Shown one piece after another: positions 18,202 to 26,942 of a stretch of DNA of 64,000 nt (its first letter is position 1; each line of letters opens with the position of its first letter). The translations under genes and the position numbers were made by a program. The notes under the pieces were generated by a model. It did no database searches and was not told where the DNA came from. It worked only from the letters and a program-made list of their open reading frames with translations. The DNA comes from Candidatus Thorarchaeota archaeon (GTDB lineage: Archaea; Asgardarchaeota; Thorarchaeia; Thorarchaeales; Thorarchaeaceae), in contig JAGXKG010000003.1 in the NCBI GenBank assembly GCA_018335335.1, forward strand, positions 41,526 to 105,525, given 5' to 3'.

Positions 18202-20031
18202 TTGAAAATCCCGAAACAACGTAGAGGCAAACCAGTCATGTGGACCATTGAAGAATCTAAATATATTCACGGCGTTGGTCGAGGCGACCTTGATTTCCTC
18301 GATATGGATGAATCGGGAGATCTTCTGATCAATCTGAAGGGTACCACCATCGCAGTTAGTGATTTGATAGAACGATATCAAGAAGATAATCAATCCAAGA
18401 AAGGATACACTCCAACCTTTTCGGTACAACTCCCCCAACTAATTACGGCTCAAATTGAGAAGATGAAAAAGGTGTTCTTATCTCACATGGAAGCTGCACA
18501 CTATGATGGAGAGTACATCCCCCTCTATCCGGTGAAAGTAAACCAACAGTCTAGCTTCTTGTCTACAATCTTGCAGTCGGATATTGAATATGGATTAGAA
18601 GTGGGATCTAAGACCGAGATGTTACTCACTATGCGTGCAGTCTATGACGATAAAAACCGCCTAATTGTCTGCAACGGTACTAAAGACAGAGAATACTTGG
18701 AGATGGCCCGTGCTGCAGCAGAGCAAGGCCACCAAGTGATTGTATCACTTGAGAGTATCGCTGAGGCGAAGCTTACACTTGAGTATCTTGAACCTGGAAA
18801 AGTCGAGTTCGCACTGCGTGTTAAGCCCTACATTCATTCTAGTGGCCATTGGCAACGCTCAGGTGGTCGTGTTTCCAAGTTTGGACTATCTGTCCATGAC
18901 ATGATAGAGGTGGCAGAGATATTAGCGGACTCTCCTCTAGTGGAGGATGTGCGCACTATCCATGCCCATCTTGGTTCCCAACTCACGGACTTGGAACAAA
19001 ACATGGCTGATTACGGGAAATACATGGCTGAGGTATTCTTTTCACTTCGCAAGCACGGTCTATCCAGTCTAAGTACGATAGACATTGGTGGGGGTATCCC
19101 TACAGACTACAAGAGTCTGTTCAAACGGGAAGCTATCCCTGTCTTCGTAGATACCGTGCTCAAGGCAATCAAAGATGTCTGCGATGAGGAAGGTGTAGTT
19201 CGACACCCGAATATCATGACTGAGGCCGGTCGGGTAGTGACTGCGAAGGCCTCTACAATTATCGTAAAGGTACTCGATATCAGACGCCTATTTCCTGATT
19301 TTGATGAGCTTGAATCCGCGATGTTGTCTTTCAAGCAGAAGATTGAACGGATTTCGGATACTGCTGCTTTATATGATATATGGAAGAAATTGAACTATAC
19401 TACTCCTACCGGAAATCTTGAAGAGCTGTATAGACAAGAGAAACGCATCGCACTGTTCAAGAAAACGGTTAGACGACGAGTCTTGGACGAGGATTTGAAG
19501 GTACCAGATAGTCTGCATGAGTGGCTCTTTCTTCCTGATTACGTTGCTATTGGTAATTTCAGTGTCTTCAACAGCTGTCTTGACCACGTTTTAGTCGATC
19601 AGTACTTTCCAGTAATTCCTATTTCAGGTCATGACAAACAACCTGCCACAACTGTTCGATTGGCTGACGTGACCTGTGATAGCGATGGTGAAATCTCTCC
19701 GTTTGTTGTAAGAAAATGCCGAGAGGAACCCCTTGTTACAAAGGATTCTCGGCCCTTGACGTCATCGAAAAGATTCGAGACAGTTGGAATTCCTGTAGCT
19801 GATGTTGACACTTTGGACTATTTTCTAGTAGCCCTAACTGGAGCATATCAAGATGTCCTTGAAGCCGATCATAACTTGTTTGGGAATCTACCTGATGTTG
19901 TTTTGACCGTGGACGATGACGGAAGCAGCAATCTGCACTGGATTCACGGTGCACAAGCTATGACTGAGATTCTTGATGATGCTTCCTTTGAAGAGATTAT
20001 CGATATAGACGATCCCTATTACGAGCTGTAA
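18202..20031 (+). CDS. speA: Biosynthetic-type arginine decarboxylase (SpeA family)
   Basis: A 609-residue PLP enzyme that makes agmatine from arginine, the first step of polyamine synthesis. It begins like SpeA (WTIEESKYIHGVGRGDLDFL). The PLP lysine is in LYPVKVNQQ at about residue 112. Further blocks are IHAHLGSQLTDL, IDIGGGIPTDY and TEAGRVVTA in the barrel, and LADVTCDSDGEIS with QYFPVIPIS in the C-terminal domain. E. coli SpeA is about 658 residues, so this is near full length. The start is TTG 18202 or ATG 18238, which would begin right at the conserved WTIE. The DUF169 gene follows 8 bp after the stop. Many archaea use pyruvoyl-type decarboxylases instead, so the PLP type is notable. 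Confidence 0.9.
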   Translation: MKIPKQRRGKPVMWTIEESKYIHGVGRGDLDFLDMDESGDLLINLKGTTIAVSDLIERYQEDNQSKKGYTPTFSVQLPQLITAQIEKMKKVFLSHMEAAHYDGEYIPLYPVKVNQQSSFLSTILQSDIEYGLEVGSKTEMLLTMRAVYDDKNRLIVCNGTKDREYLEMARAAAEQGHQVIVSLESIAEAKLTLEYLEPGKVEFALRVKPYIHSSGHWQRSGGRVSKFGLSVHDMIEVAEILADSPLVEDVRTIHAHLGSQLTDLEQNMADYGKYMAEVFFSLRKHGLSSLSTIDIGGGIPTDYKSLFKREAIPVFVDTVLKAIKDVCDEEGVVRHPNIMTEAGRVVTAKASTIIVKVLDIRRLFPDFDELESAMLSFKQKIERISDTAALYDIWKKLNYTTPTGNLEELYRQEKRIALFKKTVRRRVLDEDLKVPDSLHEWLFLPDYVAIGNFSVFNSCLDHVLVDQYFPVIPISGHDKQPATTVRLADVTCDSDGEISPFVVRKCREEPLVTKDSRPLTSSKRFETVGIPVADVDTLDYFLVALTGAYQDVLEADHNLFGNLPDVVLTVDDDGSSNLHWIHGAQAMTEILDDASFEEIIDIDDPYYEL

Positions 20032-20039
20032 CCTTTGTA

Positions 20040-20957
20040 TTGAGACATATGGATATTACCTCAGTGAAAACCTCAGAATTTTATGGCACCAGTGACTGGG
20101 CCAGATACAGTGATGTTCTCTTGAACGAATTCAATGGATACGGAAAGCGAATCGTTGCGGCCATACGGCCAATAAGCGACCCTCTGGCAATCAAGATGCT
20201 TGTAAGTGAGTCTGATATTCCCGCCGATGCTAAGCGCCCAACGGAAGATTTTGTTTCCTGTATTTCGACCTGCCAATGTTTTGCACTATCTAGACGCTTT
20301 GGCATGACCGTAGCGCAGTTGTTTGAAGACATGTGGTGTCCGGAGCCTGTGATAGGCTTTGGTCTCGCAGAGCCACCCCAGTACTTCCTTGAAGGTCACA
20401 ATCGCTATCCTACTGGTGTAGCATCACTGGAAGCTGGTTCTAAATGGGCGCAGAATTTCCCCCGATTTGAGGTTGGAAAGTACAAGGGTGTAGTTTCAGC
20501 ACCCCTTGTTTCCGCGAGTTTTGAACCTGATGTTGCTGTTATTTACTGCAATTCCGCTCAACTAACGAAGCTGTTGCTCGGGGCTGCTTACTCCAATGGC
20601 ATGGACATTGAAAGCGTATTAGGTGGACATTCCGCTTGTGTATATGCGGTCGTACCCCCTCTCCTGTGGGATGATTATCATGTAGCAGTTCCTTGCAGAG
20701 GCGATAGAGGCCGTGCGGGAACACAGGATGATGAGATCATCTTTTCTGCCCCAAAAAGTAAGATTAGTGAACTTGCGCATGGTCTTGAGCAGAAAGGAAC
20801 AGGGTCTGTTCCAACACGTTTCTCAATGAAAGCCGAATACCCGATGTCACCGGATTACGCCAAAATTGCTCGCTTGATGGGTATGAAGAAAGCTGATGGT
20901 TCCGAAATTGAGGGATTCGACGAGAAAGAGAGACGACGCGATCTCGGATATCATTGA
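20040..20957 (+). CDS. DUF169 family protein
   Basis: A 305-residue protein of the DUF169/COG2043 family, whose function is unknown. It has the family's layout: an early block IRPISDPLAIKMLVSESDIP, a cysteine-bearing block SCISTCQCFALSRRFG, and the late block VPCRGDRGRAGTQDDEIIFS. The start is TTG 20040 or ATG 20049. The gap to speA is 8 bp, so the two are almost certainly one operon, which hints at a link to polyamine or arginine metabolism. Its 3' end overlaps the convergent Nudix gene by 7 bp. Confidence 0.82.
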   Translation: MRHMDITSVKTSEFYGTSDWARYSDVLLNEFNGYGKRIVAAIRPISDPLAIKMLVSESDIPADAKRPTEDFVSCISTCQCFALSRRFGMTVAQLFEDMWCPEPVIGFGLAEPPQYFLEGHNRYPTGVASLEAGSKWAQNFPRFEVGKYKGVVSAPLVSASFEPDVAVIYCNSAQLTKLLLGAAYSNGMDIESVLGGHSACVYAVVPPLLWDDYHVAVPCRGDRGRAGTQDDEIIFSAPKSKISELAHGLEQKGTGSVPTRFSMKAEYPMSPDYAKIARLMGMKKADGSEIEGFDEKERRRDLGYH

Positions 20958-21664
20958 AGAGCAGAGAATTCCTTCTTGAGAAAGAGCAACCCTGAAAGCA
21001 CTTGGTGTTTTCCAAGGCTGGCCAATGAATCCACATCATACCACTTCAAGGTCTCGTCTTTCCATTCCTTATTTCCCTGTATTTGCCGTCCCGCCTGTGG
21101 CTTTGTCTTGGCTTCTCCCTTAACAATCAGTGTTATCCCTACAGCGGAGTGAAGGTCTTTGACTATGCCAATCAAGTGCCTTCCCTCATGAATATCTATG
21201 GAGACTTCTTCTAGGAATTCTCTCATACATGCGTGGTCAAAACTACCCTCTGTATCGGACACCTCCAACATACCGCCCGGAAGAGAGTAGAGACCTGGGC
21301 AATACATCTCTGTATGAGCACGCTCTCCGTATAGGATGTATTGATGATTTTCTGAAAACACTGCCATCTGCAATCCTACTGTACCATATTCCCCCAGTTT
21401 CTGTCCGATTCGTTCAAGCACAAGAACCCGTGAGAATTTTATTTCCTTTGTATGCAGGATCATTCTCTCATTCTTTGATGACACTCCCTCAAGAACTAGA
21501 ATGTCGCCATCGTAGGAATTCGGATATTGTTGCACAGTTTCTTCCCAAATATGCTCTCTAATCTCTTCAAGCTTATGGGATAGCAAGATTCGTTCGTGAG
21601 AATGCTCAAATTCAATGTTCCCTGTTGCCACTCTACCTTTCCAATAGACGGTATGACCTTTCAT
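20951..21664 (-). CDS. Nudix hydrolase
   Basis: A 237-residue protein whose second half is a Nudix domain. The Nudix box lies near residues 140-170: SLPGGMLEVSDTEGS then ACMREFLEEVSID. The R-E-x2-E-E metal-binding core is present, but the spacing between the leading glycines and the core is longer than the standard G-x5-E-x7-RE pattern. The first 100 residues form an extra N-terminal region. It probably hydrolyses a nucleoside diphosphate derivative; the substrate is unknown. The TATA-like element CATTTATCC lies upstream around 21690. Confidence 0.78.
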   Translation of the reverse strand: MKGHTVYWKGRVATGNIEFEHSHERILLSHKLEEIREHIWEETVQQYPNSYDGDILVLEGVSSKNERMILHTKEIKFSRVLVLERIGQKLGEYGTVGLQMAVFSENHQYILYGERAHTEMYCPGLYSLPGGMLEVSDTEGSFDHACMREFLEEVSIDIHEGRHLIGIVKDLHSAVGITLIVKGEAKTKPQAGRQIQGNKEWKDETLKWYDVDSLASLGKHQVLSGLLFLKKEFSALQ

Positions 21665-21791
21665 TGTGTTTCCCCAATCCTGTACTGGATAAATGGTTTT
21701 ACTTTTTCAACAAAACTGAATAACTGAAATTAGTACACGTGTTCCAAATTCTGTGCTCACTGTCTCATTCAGCCCTGTTTAGTGGGATATG

Positions 21792-23180
21792 CTAAAGACA
21801 GATCCAAAACCAGCGCATGTATTCAGGTGAATTCAACACCCTGACGTCGGAGGGAAGATGGATGTGATTTCCCTTGAATCCGAAGAAATCTCGATCACCC
21901 GAATCGTAGACGAATCCGCAAGTACCAGCAGCTTGGTCTTCGTTGATGCGTACAATATAGTAATTTCTTACAATTTCTGCTGTTCCTATGGACTCATACC
22001 ATTGGATATCATATGTCAGCTTCCCTTGATCACCTAACGACATGATTACGTCTATGCCTGTAATGACACCATCTCTGAAGGTTTCATTGCGAAGGTTATG
22101 TGGTGTTACATTCACACTATAGAAAGTAAGATCTTGGGTTCTGCTTTGGATAGTCACTGTTGGAATAATGATTTGACCATCATTTCTCTGATGTCGCATC
22201 ACTTCCTCCACGTAGGTTGAGTAGATTTGCTTTATGCGGTCTGGGTTTTCTTTGTAGACGACAAGTGTAGTCCCCTCTTTGTAGACATAGTGGTCCATAC
22301 GGTAGACGTTGTTTTCCATCCACCCACCAGAATAGTGTGCCCGGTACCACCAGTGCTCGTGTCCGTTGAGGGAATCTATTACATAAGTGTTCATTGAGGA
22401 ATTGAAGTGGTACTCTAAATCGATGCCATCTTCTTGGGCTACATGAACCAGCACATCGAACATCGAGAAACTGTCTGGGAGAAATATGTCTGGACGGACA
22501 GTTTCTACTCTGCTACTATTGAATCGATATACTGTCTCATCAATGGTTACCTCGCTTAGAGTGCTTTCCGATTGATCGGGTGTACCCTCACCATTTTGTC
22601 GACCATCTCCATTGCCCACTATAGTAATATTCAGGCCAAAACCAACAAGAAGCAGGGATAGGGTGAGTCCGATTACGACACCATTGGCTAAATCTTTCCT
22701 GATACGTCTTCTCATCATGGCGAATCTAATACCAATGGCAACATGAACTACAATCGCAATTATGAGGAAAAAATCGAAGAAGCGATGCCAAGCAAATGGA
22801 ATTACTCCTTGACTCCCAGTAGCAAAGAACTCAAGTCCATTCAGACCTGCAAGAATGACCAGAAAAGCAAATCCAATTATGAACCAGCTAGAAACTCTTT
22901 GAACTACTCGGAAGAAGTTAATCTGCTTTGCTTTTCCTTCTCTGATTCCATGTAGTGCCTTTGACCAGTTTATTCCATAATGTTTGAGTGTCAAAGCAAC
23001 ATGGATAATCAAGAGTCCGACAAAGAAAACTTCGAAGATTCGATGAAATAGAGACACAGTGTAGTAAGCTTGGGGTAGCCATCCTCTAGAAAGTGCATAG
23101 CCTGTTCCTATCGTGAAAAGAGCAAATATGGCCAGAAGCCAGGATATCAATCGATGCAATCTCGCCTTCGTGGACGACAT
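21792..23180 (-). CDS. Di-heme cytochrome b with extracytoplasmic DUF4430-like domain
   Basis: A 462-residue protein. The N-terminal half has about five transmembrane helices. Two of them carry His pairs with identical spacing, H-x13-H: His46/His60 (in LFHRIFEVFFVGLLIIH) and a second pair in WHRFFDFFLIIAIVVH. This is the ferric-reductase/cytochrome b561-like way of holding two b hemes across the membrane. After the last helix (about 165-185) comes a long outer part; its first 90 residues (SMFDVLVHVAQEDGIDLEYH ... YKEGTTLVVYKENP) resemble DUF4430, a domain often found in surface redox or cobalamin-binding proteins. The terminal 110 residues are unrecognised. The protein may pass electrons to an outer substrate; this is inference. 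Confidence 0.72.
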   Translation of the reverse strand: MSSTKARLHRLISWLLAIFALFTIGTGYALSRGWLPQAYYTVSLFHRIFEVFFVGLLIIHVALTLKHYGINWSKALHGIREGKAKQINFFRVVQRVSSWFIIGFAFLVILAGLNGLEFFATGSQGVIPFAWHRFFDFFLIIAIVVHVAIGIRFAMMRRRIRKDLANGVVIGLTLSLLLVGFGLNITIVGNGDGRQNGEGTPDQSESTLSEVTIDETVYRFNSSRVETVRPDIFLPDSFSMFDVLVHVAQEDGIDLEYHFNSSMNTYVIDSLNGHEHWWYRAHYSGGWMENNVYRMDHYVYKEGTTLVVYKENPDRIKQIYSTYVEEVMRHQRNDGQIIIPTVTIQSRTQDLTFYSVNVTPHNLRNETFRDGVITGIDVIMSLGDQGKLTYDIQWYESIGTAEIVRNYYIVRINEDQAAGTCGFVYDSGDRDFFGFKGNHIHLPSDVRVLNSPEYMRWFWICL

Positions 23181-23286
23181 ATATGGTTCCGGCTTCTTGT
23201 AGAACGTAAATTATTAACCGTTCAGTTACCCCTTTGTGATACTCATACGGAAGCTTGGTGGGAACCCTTGTAAATGAACTCCACAT

Positions 23287-24246
23287 CTAAACTTGAAAAT
23301 TTCGTCGTAGTTGCTCTACTCGCTTCTCAATCCTTTCTTCTGAAAGGTCATGTTTCTCAACAAGCAATTCATGGAGAGCATTCTCGTCTGGTGGTTTCCA
23401 CTTCAGTGAATAGTTCTCATTCACATCCATATTCTTGAACAAGTCAATGATTGGCCGCCATTCCAGTTCAGGAGCTACTTTCTCAAAAGCCTCCTCGATT
23501 GTATTTTTTCGAAGTAGTTTCAGCCCCCTCTTGAAAGCTATCCCCTTTACTCCGTCAGGATTGTAATCTGTTCCCACAAACATAGCTAATGCAATCAGTT
23601 CGTCACGGTTAATCTCCAGGTTTTCCAACAGCTCGTCAAGAATTATGAGTTCTAACCCTCTTGATTTTCGACTGGCTTTCGAAATATTCCTAGCAACTCT
23701 TGGTGTGCCATGTAAGAGCATATCATAGTCCTGGGATGCTGCTGCGTAACAGTCTCCATTCTTGACCATGTAGGCTGCTTGGGCATCAGCCTCAGCTGGC
23801 GCTTGGACAACGGGCACTCCCATTGCCTCTAGAAGATTCTTCGAATCCTCGACGATTTCTGTTGTCAATCGAGATGTTCTTACGGCGTATTTTCGCATTC
23901 CCTCTATATCTTCCCGTTCTTTTGCCCGTTCGTATTTCTTCTTTGCTTCGATTTTCAGGTTCCTGCGTTCCTCAATGGTTCTGGCTTTCAATTCGGGCAT
24001 TAGTCCGTCGAAGACGTAGACCAACCTTATTCCATGGTCTATTAGATTCGCTGTGCGCGGCAGTAGACCGAGAAGATGAGAGATAGGTCTCCCTTCCGAG
24101 TCTTTGACTGGTTCTCCGCTGCGTGTTCTGATTGCTGTTATGAACTGGAATAGATGATTGTGTGCATCGACAGCAAGCCATCTGCCTGATAGACTCTCGA
24201 TCTCAATTTTGTTAATCGGGCAAATAGCCCGCAAATTGGTGCCCAT
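23287..24246 (-). CDS. fen: Flap endonuclease 1
   Basis: A 319-residue structure-specific nuclease that removes 5' flaps in replication and repair. The N and I domains are complete: LAVDAHNHLFQFI (Asp27), VYVFDG, APAEADAQAAYM, SQDYDMLLHG and FVGTDYNPDGVKGIG-like FVGTDYN supply the two-metal acidic residues. Archaeal FEN1 proteins are usually about 340 residues and end in a PCNA-binding box of the form Q-x-x-L-x-x-F-F. This one stops at LRRNFQV with no such box, and none is readable in the next 100 bp in any frame. The gene stands between the cytochrome gene and a divergent small gene. Confidence 0.92.
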   Translation of the reverse strand: MGTNLRAICPINKIEIESLSGRWLAVDAHNHLFQFITAIRTRSGEPVKDSEGRPISHLLGLLPRTANLIDHGIRLVYVFDGLMPELKARTIEERRNLKIEAKKKYERAKEREDIEGMRKYAVRTSRLTTEIVEDSKNLLEAMGVPVVQAPAEADAQAAYMVKNGDCYAAASQDYDMLLHGTPRVARNISKASRKSRGLELIILDELLENLEINRDELIALAMFVGTDYNPDGVKGIAFKRGLKLLRKNTIEEAFEKVAPELEWRPIIDLFKNMDVNENYSLKWKPPDENALHELLVEKHDLSEERIEKRVEQLRRNFQV

Positions 24247-24353
24247 AGATTATCGACCTGCTGACGGTTCTAAAGTATTCGGGAAGACCAAGCATTTGCT
24301 TCCGATATTCATATTTGTTCATTCTTATATTCCTTAGAATGGCAAGGAATCTC

Positions 24354-24725
24354 ATGAGTGATATTGAACTTCTTTTTGTATACAATGCTGATAGCGGCTT
24401 GATTAATGCAGCCAAAGACTTTGTCCACAAGATAGTCTCACCTGAGACCTATGAATGTAATCTCTGTGCAGTAACATACGGGAATATTGGAATGAAAGGT
24501 GAGTGGAAATCATTCATCGATGAATTGGAGTATCCTGTCGAGTTTCTACACCGGGACGAGTTCGAGGCGGAATATGCATTTGATAAAGTGGAATACCCGT
24601 CTGCTCTTGTCAAGAGAAACGGAAATCTTGGATATTTCATAACGGCTGAGGAGATGAACGCACTTGAAACCCTTGACGATCTGATCAGTTTAGTACAGAG
24701 TCGGAGTACGGATTTGACTCGCTAG
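24354..24725 (+). CDS. Conserved protein of unknown function
   Basis: A 123-residue soluble protein. The start of the chain reads IELLFVYNADSGLINAAKDF, followed by IVSPETYECNLCAVTYGNIG, a pattern I know from uncharacterised small proteins of bacteria and archaea that begin with a strand ending in YNADSG. The C-N-L-C pair could bind a metal or be redox-active. I chose the ATG at 24354 because AAGGA lies six bases ahead; the frame is open up to 24315. It is divergent from the FEN1 gene and convergent with the alcohol dehydrogenase gene, 7 bp away. Confidence 0.7.
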   Translation: MSDIELLFVYNADSGLINAAKDFVHKIVSPETYECNLCAVTYGNIGMKGEWKSFIDELEYPVEFLHRDEFEAEYAFDKVEYPSALVKRNGNLGYFITAEEMNALETLDDLISLVQSRSTDLTR

Positions 24726-24732
24726 TTATTGG

Positions 24733-25851
24733 TCAGGAATGTGGCGTGAGCACTGCCTTCATTGGAATATGTTCTTCTACAGCTTCCAATGCTTCCTGAG
24801 CCCTTTCGAGTCGAAATTTATGTGTAACGAGCCCCTCAAAATCGAAGCGATTCCAGTTCTCTGCAATCGTCTTAACTGCTCTGTAAACGTGCACTGTTTC
24901 TGAGCCCCATACTGTGCGAATATCAAGGTGTTTTCGGTTCATCAAGTGCGGATTCATTTCGACGTTTCCACTATCTGTGTATTGACCACAAATGGTGTAT
25001 GATCCGCCATTTCTCACAAGCTCTATTCCTTCTGGAACAGCAGCGGCGTTTCCTGTTGCTTCATAGACGATATCAGGACCATGGCCGCCGGACAACTCGT
25101 TCAAAAATTCCTTGCGATCATCAAGTGACGTATCAGAGATGTTTAGTGAATAATCGGCTGCAAACTGTTTGGCGAACTTAAGTCTATTTTCGGCTTGGTC
25201 AATAGCTGTTATAGTGGCTGCTCCCGAGATTTTGGCAAGCATCATAATCATTAAGCCAACAGGTCCAGCTCCTTGTACTGCTACATGGCTTCCATGGGCA
25301 AGGGGGCTGCGGCTTACAGCATGTGTGGCTGTGGGTAAGGCACATCCTGCGGAAATGATTCCGTCAAAAGACACATTGTCAGGAATGCTGATTATTTTGG
25401 TTCCTGGTGTTAGATAGACGTATTCACTATAGCCTCCCAAGAGATAGGGTTTCTTTGTCGGGTCGCGTGTAATGCCGTATACTTCTCGGTTAGGACATTT
25501 TGTTGGTGCCTTGGCAATCAGGCAGTAGTAGCATGAATAGCAGGTGTCAGTTACATCGTGGAATGTAATGCGATCACCTACCTGAAGTCTTCTTCCATCG
25601 AGATCTCTGATATTATCCGAACCCAGCTCTTCTACTGTTCCTGCAACTTCGTGACCCATGATTAGCGGATAAGGAACTCCCGACAGTTGTCCATGCCACA
25701 GGTGTACATCAGTACCGCACACACCTACACGCTCAACTCTTAGTAAAACGGAGCCGGGTATAAGGTCGGGAACTTCGAAATGCTGAATTTCAAGGGGGCG
25801 TTTTGGCTCTACTACCACAGCAGCTTTGCAATTATCTACCATTCTATCCAA
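24733..25851 (-). CDS. Zinc-dependent alcohol dehydrogenase (medium-chain family)
   Basis: A 372-residue NAD(P)-dependent dehydrogenase. The catalytic zinc site is in GVCGTDVHLWHG and MGHEVAGTVEELG. The structural zinc loop CYSCYYCLIAKAPTKC has the four cysteines. The nucleotide-binding fold is VAVQGAGPVGLMIMMLAK, with TAIDQAENR after strand 2, the aspartate favouring NAD over NADP. The family includes threonine, sorbitol and alcohol dehydrogenases; the substrate is not evident. The start is TTG 25851 or ATG 25842. Confidence 0.88.
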   Translation of the reverse strand: MDRMVDNCKAAVVVEPKRPLEIQHFEVPDLIPGSVLLRVERVGVCGTDVHLWHGQLSGVPYPLIMGHEVAGTVEELGSDNIRDLDGRRLQVGDRITFHDVTDTCYSCYYCLIAKAPTKCPNREVYGITRDPTKKPYLLGGYSEYVYLTPGTKIISIPDNVSFDGIISAGCALPTATHAVSRSPLAHGSHVAVQGAGPVGLMIMMLAKISGAATITAIDQAENRLKFAKQFAADYSLNISDTSLDDRKEFLNELSGGHGPDIVYEATGNAAAVPEGIELVRNGGSYTICGQYTDSGNVEMNPHLMNRKHLDIRTVWGSETVHVYRAVKTIAENWNRFDFEGLVTHKFRLERAQEALEAVEEHIPMKAVLTPHS

Positions 25852-25933
25852 CTTCTTCAGGTTAGGTCGCGATATTTGTGTCTACGATATAATCATGGTG
25901 ATAGCGCCCATTGGCCTTATGAGATTGCATAGA

Positions 25934-26551
25934 CTACCCTGTTAATTCGGACGAATCGGACATACGCTTCAGGGCTACCATTAATGCGGTAATGGAAGAG
26001 AGCGTCACAAATACCAATGAAAGAAAGATTGCTGAAGAGAATGCTGATGTTTCCGATTGTGCAATTGCAGCACTTCCACAAGAGTACATCCCAAGAAAAG
26101 CAAGCACGACCACTACCAAACTAGCAACTTGCAAGACTCTTCCTTTCACTCGTTCAACACCCAATTCCACAGCTCCGAATATGATGTATCCTAGAGCAAT
26201 CATGCCAAGAGAATACACTCTGTATTGTTCACTTAGAGTCAAACGGGAACTGAGTTCGGGTGGTTGGTGACCATATACGAGGGATGCATGTAGTGACCAG
26301 ACATAGTATGTTGCAAGTGAAAAGATGCTAACAAGCACCAGGCGGTTTATCTTCTGTTCATTCAGACTAGCTATGAATAGGAGTGCTATTGTGATTACTG
26401 AGAGAATTAGAAAACATGTTGATAGGGGCCACGAAATGAATCCAAATGCTATGCTATTTGTGCCAAAAAACAATCCGAGAATCAAATAGAACCAAGAATC
26501 CAGTCTTTTCAAATAGTTTCTGATTCTGCTTGTCTCTTCATTCGCGTCCAC
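25934..26551 (-). CDS. Polytopic membrane protein, unknown
   Basis: A 205-residue protein with about six hydrophobic segments spread over the whole chain (first at about residues 17-35, last at about 175-195) and short polar ends. No signature that I can recognise. The start is a GTG at 26551 with GGGTGA six bases ahead. It lies on the same strand as the micro-ORF unit but is separated from it by the hairpin terminator at 26640-26675, so it is probably transcribed on its own. Confidence 0.65.
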   Translation of the reverse strand: MDANEETSRIRNYLKRLDSWFYLILGLFFGTNSIAFGFISWPLSTCFLILSVITIALLFIASLNEQKINRLVLVSIFSLATYYVWSLHASLVYGHQPPELSSRLTLSEQYRVYSLGMIALGYIIFGAVELGVERVKGRVLQVASLVVVVLAFLGMYSCGSAAIAQSETSAFSSAIFLSLVFVTLSSITALMVALKRMSDSSELTG

Positions 26552-26639
26552 AGAGATTCACCCTTCTAAGAGCCAAATTCCCTCTCATAAAGAGATTGCT
26601 CTTGAACAGAGGAGTTGCATAAATAATCGAAAAAGAAAG

Positions 26640-26675
26640 GGACGTGCTTAGGTTGCCTCTAGGGCAAGCACGTCC
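26640..26675 (-). terminator. Hairpin terminator of the micro-ORF unit
   Basis: A perfect 10-bp inverted repeat, GGACGTGCTT at 26640-26649 and AAGCACGTCC at 26666-26675, with a 16-base loop. Read on the minus strand it is followed by CTTTCTTTTTC. The hairpin plus T-run lies exactly at the end of the fourth micro-ORF, whose last codons form part of the stem. Confidence 0.7.
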
Positions 26676-26752
26676 TCTACAGTGGCTTCGTTGTCTTTGT
26701 TCCGTCCCTCTGTTACTCCTTGATGCTTCAAACGAGATACTTTCCCATCCAT
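26648..26752 (-). CDS. Micro-ORF D (34 aa)
   Basis: The last of four tandem small reading frames. It has 34 codons from ATG to TAA and starts MDGKVSRLKHQGV. Unlike the other three it ends acidic and hydrophobic (ATVEDVLALEAT). GGAGGT, formed by the last codons of micro-ORF C, lies eight bases ahead of its ATG. Its stop codon sits inside the loop side of the terminator hairpin, so translation and termination may interact. No similarity to a known family is evident. The SD spacing and position in the unit support translation; the short length leaves doubt. Confidence 0.5.
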   Translation of the reverse strand: MDGKVSRLKHQGVTEGRNKDNEATVEDVLALEAT

Positions 26753-26758
26753 GTTGAC

Positions 26759-26842
26759 CTACCTCCGGAAGTACATGTCTGCTACTGCTTTGGTGTACGG
26801 TTTCAGTCTCGAATCCTTGCCTTTGTTGAGATTTCGACTCAT
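26759..26842 (-). CDS. Micro-ORF C (27 aa)
   Basis: A reading frame of 27 codons. It starts MSRNLNKGKDSRLKPYTK and ends AVADMYFRR; it is strongly basic at the front with a short amphipathic tail. Its SD (GAGGT) is made by the last codons and stop of micro-ORF B, six bases ahead of the ATG. The tail resembles that of micro-ORF B (ITNRYFTR) in protein and in DNA (TACTTC then GAGGTAG), which suggests that B and C arose by duplication. Part of the shared terminal arginine is explained by the SD for the next frame being written into the last codons. Confidence 0.55.
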   Translation of the reverse strand: MSRNLNKGKDSRLKPYTKAVADMYFRR

Positions 26843-26848
26843 TCTTTT

Positions 26849-26938
26849 CTACCTCGTGAAGTAGCGGTTTGTGATTGCGTCGGTCAATATGGCTTTCTTT
26901 GGCATATTGGTTCTCTTTGTTGCGTTCTTCTGGTTCAT
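26849..26938 (-). CDS. Micro-ORF B (29 aa)
   Basis: A reading frame of 29 codons, starting MNQKNATKRTNMPKKAIL and ending TDAITNRYFTR. It is basic and polar at the front, then amphipathic. The SD AGGAGATGATC lies across the last codons and stop of micro-ORF A, ending just before the ATG; the gap between the two frames is 4 bp. The same layout recurs at each junction of the unit, which is the main support that these frames are translated. Confidence 0.55.
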   Translation of the reverse strand: MNQKNATKRTNMPKKAILTDAITNRYFTR

Positions 26939-26942
26939 GTGA

